Shown: piece by piece, positions 7,347 through 10,299 of the stretch
Layout: each line of letters opens with the position of its first letter
Numbering within the stretch: the stretch's first letter is position 1
Source: an uncultured Lachnospiraceae bacterium
GTDB taxonomy: Bacteria; Bacillota; Clostridia; Lachnospirales; Lachnospiraceae
Assembly (NCBI GenBank): GCA_910579495.1
Contig: CAJTVD010000016.1
Span: 48,035 to 58,333, forward strand
Length of the DNA: 10,299 bases
Reading direction: 5' to 3'
The notes under the pieces: generated by a model
Database searches by the model: none
The model's input: the letters and a program-made list of their open reading frames with translations, nothing else
Told to the model about the DNA's origin: nothing
Translations under genes and position numbers: made by a program

Positions 7347-8921
7347 ATGAAAAAAGCCCTTGTCATAGGCGCGGGCCCTGCGGGCCTTACCGCCGCCTAT
7401 GAACTCTTAACCAAATCAAAGGACATTGAGGTCACCGTTTTTGAGGAAAGCGGCTGCTTTGGCGGCATTTCCAAAACCGTAGAATATAAAGGCAACCGCA
7501 TGGATATGGGCGGGCACCGTTTCTTTTCCAAAATCCCCGAAGTAAATGAATGGTGGGACCACATGCTGCCCATGCAGGGTGCGCCTACCTATGACGACAT
7601 TATCTTAAAGCGCGCCATGCCCCTTTGCAAAGGGGGGCCAGACCCGGAAAAGGACGACCGGGTAATGCTCACCCGGCACCGGGTATCACGCATTTACTTC
7701 GGCGATAAATTTTATGACTACCCCATCTCCCTGAAGCTGGAAACCCTAAAAGACTTCGGCTTCCTCACCACCATGGAGGTAGGCTTCAGCTATCTTGCCG
7801 CCCTGGCCCACAAAAGGCCGGAGGACAGCCTGGAGAATTTTTATATTAACCGTTACGGCCGCAAGCTTTACTCCATGTTTTTTGAATATTACACAGAAAA
7901 CCTCTGGGGACGCCACCCCAGGGAAATCGACCCTTCCTGGGGCGCCCAGCGTACCAAAGGGATGTCCATTATGGCAATCCTAAAGGATGTGGTGGAGAAA
8001 AAGCTAAACAAGAAAAACCGCAAGGTGGAAACCTCCCTGATCGAAGAGTTCAAATATCCCAAGCTCGGCCCCGGCCAGCTATGGGAAGTCACCGCCGGGG
8101 AAGTGGAAAAGCTGGGTGGGACCATTATCAAAAACGCCAAAGTCACCAGGCTGCACAAAGACCGGATGAACCGCCTTACCTCCCTTACCTACGAAAAAGA
8201 CGGCAGGGAGTACACGGTGGAGGGGGACTATTTTATCTCATCCATGCCTGTAAGGGATCTGGTGGGCGGTATGAACGACGTCCCCGCCACCCCCGCAAGG
8301 ATTGCCAAAGGCCTTCCTTACCGGGATTACATGACCCTTGGGGTGCTGGTCCCCAAAATCAACCTGAAAAATAAAACCTCCCTGAAAACTGTCGGCAATA
8401 TCGTGCCTGACTGCTGGGTGTACGTCCAGGACCGGAACGTGAAACTGGGGCGTTTCCAGATTTACAACAACTGGTCCCCTTATATGGTCAAGGACCTGGA
8501 GCATACCGTATGGCTTGGGCTGGAATACTTTGTGAACGAAGGGGACAAATTCTGGTCCATGGGCGAAAAAGAATTTTCCCAAGTGGGAATTTCCGAAATG
8601 ATCAAGCTGGGGCTTATTGACAGCCCAAAGGTAGTCTTAGATACCCATATGGAAAAGGTGAAAAAAGCCTATCCCGCCTACTTTGACACCTACGACGAAA
8701 TGGACACCCTGGTGGAATATTTAAGCTCCATTGAAAACCTGTACTGTGTGGGGCGCAACGGGCAGCACCGGTACAACAATATCGACCATTCCATGGTAAC
8801 ATCCTTTGAAGCAGTGAAAAATATCTTAAGCGGCCAAAAGGACAAATCCAATATCTGGAACGTAAACACCGAAAAAGAATACCACGAAACCGCAAAAGAA
8901 AATGAAGCGGAAGTAGATTAA
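7347..8921 (+). CDS. FAD-dependent oxidoreductase, protoporphyrinogen-oxidase/UGM-like family
   Basis: The predicted product has 524 residues. The N-terminal Rossmann fold carries VIGAGPAGLTAAYEL (dinucleotide-binding glycines 8, 10 and 13) and Glu33/Glu34 at the end of the second strand, where FAD ribose is usually bound. A second motif, CFGGISKTV near 37-45, then GGHRFFSK, binds FAD in amine-oxidase and UDP-galactopyranose-mutase-like flavoproteins. The C-terminal motif VGRNGQHRYNNIDHSM (about 468-483) completes the FAD site. Proteins like this are often annotated as protoporphyrinogen oxidase, but no heme genes are present and I would not assign that reaction. No signal peptide or membrane helix is evident, so it is probably cytosolic or peripheral. 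It is transcribed away from the glycan-type operon from its own promoter. A redox or mutase step on a sugar or lipid-linked sugar is an inference. The last 30 residues are charged and probably disordered. Confidence 0.85.
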   Translation: MKKALVIGAGPAGLTAAYELLTKSKDIEVTVFEESGCFGGISKTVEYKGNRMDMGGHRFFSKIPEVNEWWDHMLPMQGAPTYDDIILKRAMPLCKGGPDPEKDDRVMLTRHRVSRIYFGDKFYDYPISLKLETLKDFGFLTTMEVGFSYLAALAHKRPEDSLENFYINRYGRKLYSMFFEYYTENLWGRHPREIDPSWGAQRTKGMSIMAILKDVVEKKLNKKNRKVETSLIEEFKYPKLGPGQLWEVTAGEVEKLGGTIIKNAKVTRLHKDRMNRLTSLTYEKDGREYTVEGDYFISSMPVRDLVGGMNDVPATPARIAKGLPYRDYMTLGVLVPKINLKNKTSLKTVGNIVPDCWVYVQDRNVKLGRFQIYNNWSPYMVKDLEHTVWLGLEYFVNEGDKFWSMGEKEFSQVGISEMIKLGLIDSPKVVLDTHMEKVKKAYPAYFDTYDEMDTLVEYLSSIENLYCVGRNGQHRYNNIDHSMVTSFEAVKNILSGQKDKSNIWNVNTEKEYHETAKENEAEVD

Positions 8922-8997
8922 TGTATGGCTTTGGTAATTCCAAAAACAGGCGGGCATAAGGTAGATACTCGTAAGACAGTATTAGATTTGTTTTTTG

Positions 8998-9027
8998 GAA
9001 ACGGCGTAGCGTTGGCTATGCCGTTTC
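8998..9027 (+). terminator. Possible rho-independent terminator of the oxidoreductase gene
   Basis: GAAACGGCGTAGC (8998-9010) and GCTATGCCGTTTC (9015-9027) form a 13-bp stem with one G-U wobble and a GTTG loop. The wobble would be an A-C mismatch on the minus strand, so the hairpin is better on the plus strand, 77 bases after the oxidoreductase stop. The following TCCGTTTTG is only weakly T-rich, so termination is uncertain. The hairpin includes the stop codon of the convergent recombinase remnant. The bases 8922-8997 hold no gene that I can support. Confidence 0.45.
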
Positions 9028-10263
9028 TCCGTTTTGTAAGTCGTTCAACAGGGACGCAGGGAGTATTCCCACAAGGTCATAGGATATGTCAATCTGCTGT
9101 TCCCTATGTCCGTTTGAAGTGTCCGGCATATGGACGTAAACTGCTTTCACCATGTCATTCAGTACGGCGGGTGTCAGTTCGTCCATGTCGAGATACTCAT
9201 GCACCTTGCTGATGAACCGTTCAATGTTCTCTGCCTGTTCTTCCTGTCGATTAATTTCCTCATTCAGTTGCAACAGCTTTTCCCGCAGTTCTTCCTGCTC
9301 CTGTTCGTAATCGTCAGAGAGCATTTGAAATCTGCTGTCAGAAAGTTTACCATTTGCGTTATCTTCATAAATACGCTTAAACAATCGGTCAAGTTCCGCA
9401 ATCCGGCGTTCTGCTTGCGTCAGTTGCCGCCGCTTTGCCGTCAGCTCCCGTTTTACGTCTGCTTTCTGTTTTGCGCCCATAGCCTTACGGAATTGTTCTT
9501 CATGGTTGGCTACACAGGCAATCGTCAGCCGTAGATGTGCAAGCACACCCTGTTCCAAAACTACGGCGCGGATATAATGTGTCGGGCAGACTTCTTTTCC
9601 TTTCAGCCTTGAAGTGGAACACACAAAATGGTCTTGCCGCGCTTCAAAATTTTTGCTTGTGCAGTAGTACAGCTTTTCGCCGCAGTCAGCACAGCGGACA
9701 ATGCCGGAAAACATATTTGTCTTTCCCGTTCTTGTCGGGCGGCGTTTGTTCTTCCGTAATTCCTGTACCCGCGCCCATGTGTCAGCATCTATGATTGCTT
9801 CATGGGTATTTTCAAACACAAGCTGCTTTTCCGCCGGATTGTAGCATTTCTTTTTAGTCTTGTAAGACTGAACAAAAGTTTTGAAGTTTACTGTATGCCC
9901 TTGATACTCTGGACGTTCCAAAATAAATGTTACCGTTTCGGCACTCCAACGACAGGGGTTATTTTGCGGGGCGTTTCTCGTTGCGCGTCCGTTCTGCATG
10001 AAATAGACTGTCGGAGTGACTATTTTTTCCTCTTTCAGAATACGGGCAATCTGTGTCGGTCCGTACCCCTCTAAGCATAAGCGGAAAATCCGGCGCACCA
10101 CTTTGGCGGCTTCTTCATCTACAATCCAATGCTTTTTGTTGTCGGGGTCTTTCATGTAGCCATAGGGCGGGTTACTGCAAAGATGTTCCCCCGCTTCCCC
10201 CTTTGACTTCATCACAGCGCGGATTTTCTTACTTGTGTCCTTTGCGTACCACTCGTTGAACAC
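9016..10263 (-). pseudogene. Large serine recombinase remnant lacking its catalytic domain
   Basis: This frame encodes 415 residues. It starts in the linker after the resolvase domain (FNEWYAKDTSKKIRAV) and continues with a recombinase domain (about 30-190), a zinc ribbon (RCADCGEKL, then FVCS and EVCP, about 205-245), a long charged coiled coil (about 265-350), and a DUF4368-like tail. Intact relatives, which integrate and excise conjugative or mobilisable elements in Firmicutes, have about 150 more N-terminal residues including the serine nucleophile. Here they are absent. The only available start is a GTG at 10263 with no Shine-Dalgarno site, and an in-frame TAA lies one codon upstream (10267-10269). 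The gene is visibly less GC-rich than its neighbours, consistent with transfer. The remaining 36 bases of the window do not reveal whether the missing part lies beyond the edge. A non-functional remnant, or an intact gene with errors at a contig end, are both possible. Confidence 0.8.
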
Positions 10264-10299
10264 AGGTTATTGGGGAAAGGGAAAGCAAACAGGCAAAAA

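Noticed and set aside
8925..9212. Plus-strand open frame starting MALVIPKTGGHKVDTRK after the oxidoreductase
   Set aside because: The first 24 residues look protein-like, but there is no clear ribosome binding site and most of the frame is antisense to the recombinase. It might be a gene scrap, but I could not recognise it.

Overview
The window looks like a chromosomal segment from a gut-type, Gram-positive Firmicute, most likely in the Lachnospiraceae. This is inferred from strong GGAGG-type ribosome binding sites, sigma-A promoters in AT-rich gaps, moderately GC-rich genes with many CCC/GGG runs, and the gene families present. No rRNA, tRNA, CRISPR array or complete mobile element was seen. 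Nothing here proves a wholly new system; the most unusual parts are a two-piece membrane protein, a rhamnosidase at the head of a glycan-type operon, and a palindrome over a promoter.

Left and centre (1-7147, minus strand): one operon-like run of five reading frames, read right to left from a promoter near 7119-7147. In order these are a large exported GH78 alpha-L-rhamnosidase-type glycosidase; a polytopic GT-C-like glycosyltransferase; the N-terminal and C-terminal parts of what looks like one DUF6077-like membrane protein, separated by 60 bases with two in-frame stops; and the first 58 codons of an MBOAT O-acyltransferase that runs off the left edge. Spacing is tight: 30 bases, 37 bases, 60 bases, then a one-base stop/start overlap (TAATG). 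Polytopic glycosyltransferases with an MBOAT acyltransferase suggest assembly and O-acylation of a surface polysaccharide or glycolipid; the glycosidase may trim or recycle it. That pathway is an inference from gene content.

Centre-right (7086-7346): an AT-rich divergent control region. The leftward promoter is TTTACA-N17-TAAAAT. The rightward promoter is TGGACA-N17-TACAAT with a TG extension, and a 16-base palindrome covers its -35 box. The rightward gene (7347-8921) encodes a 524-residue FAD-dependent oxidoreductase of the protoporphyrinogen-oxidase/UDP-galactopyranose-mutase-like superfamily. Its substrate is not known; its position beside a glycan operon suggests a role in sugar or lipid-carrier metabolism.

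Right end (about 8922-10299): the base composition becomes less GC-rich. A convergent large serine recombinase gene lies here without its N-terminal catalytic domain. It retains the recombinase domain, zinc ribbon, coiled coil and DUF4368-like tail. An in-frame stop lies one codon before the first possible start. It is best read as a remnant, or a damaged edge, of an integrated element abutting the oxidoreductase gene.
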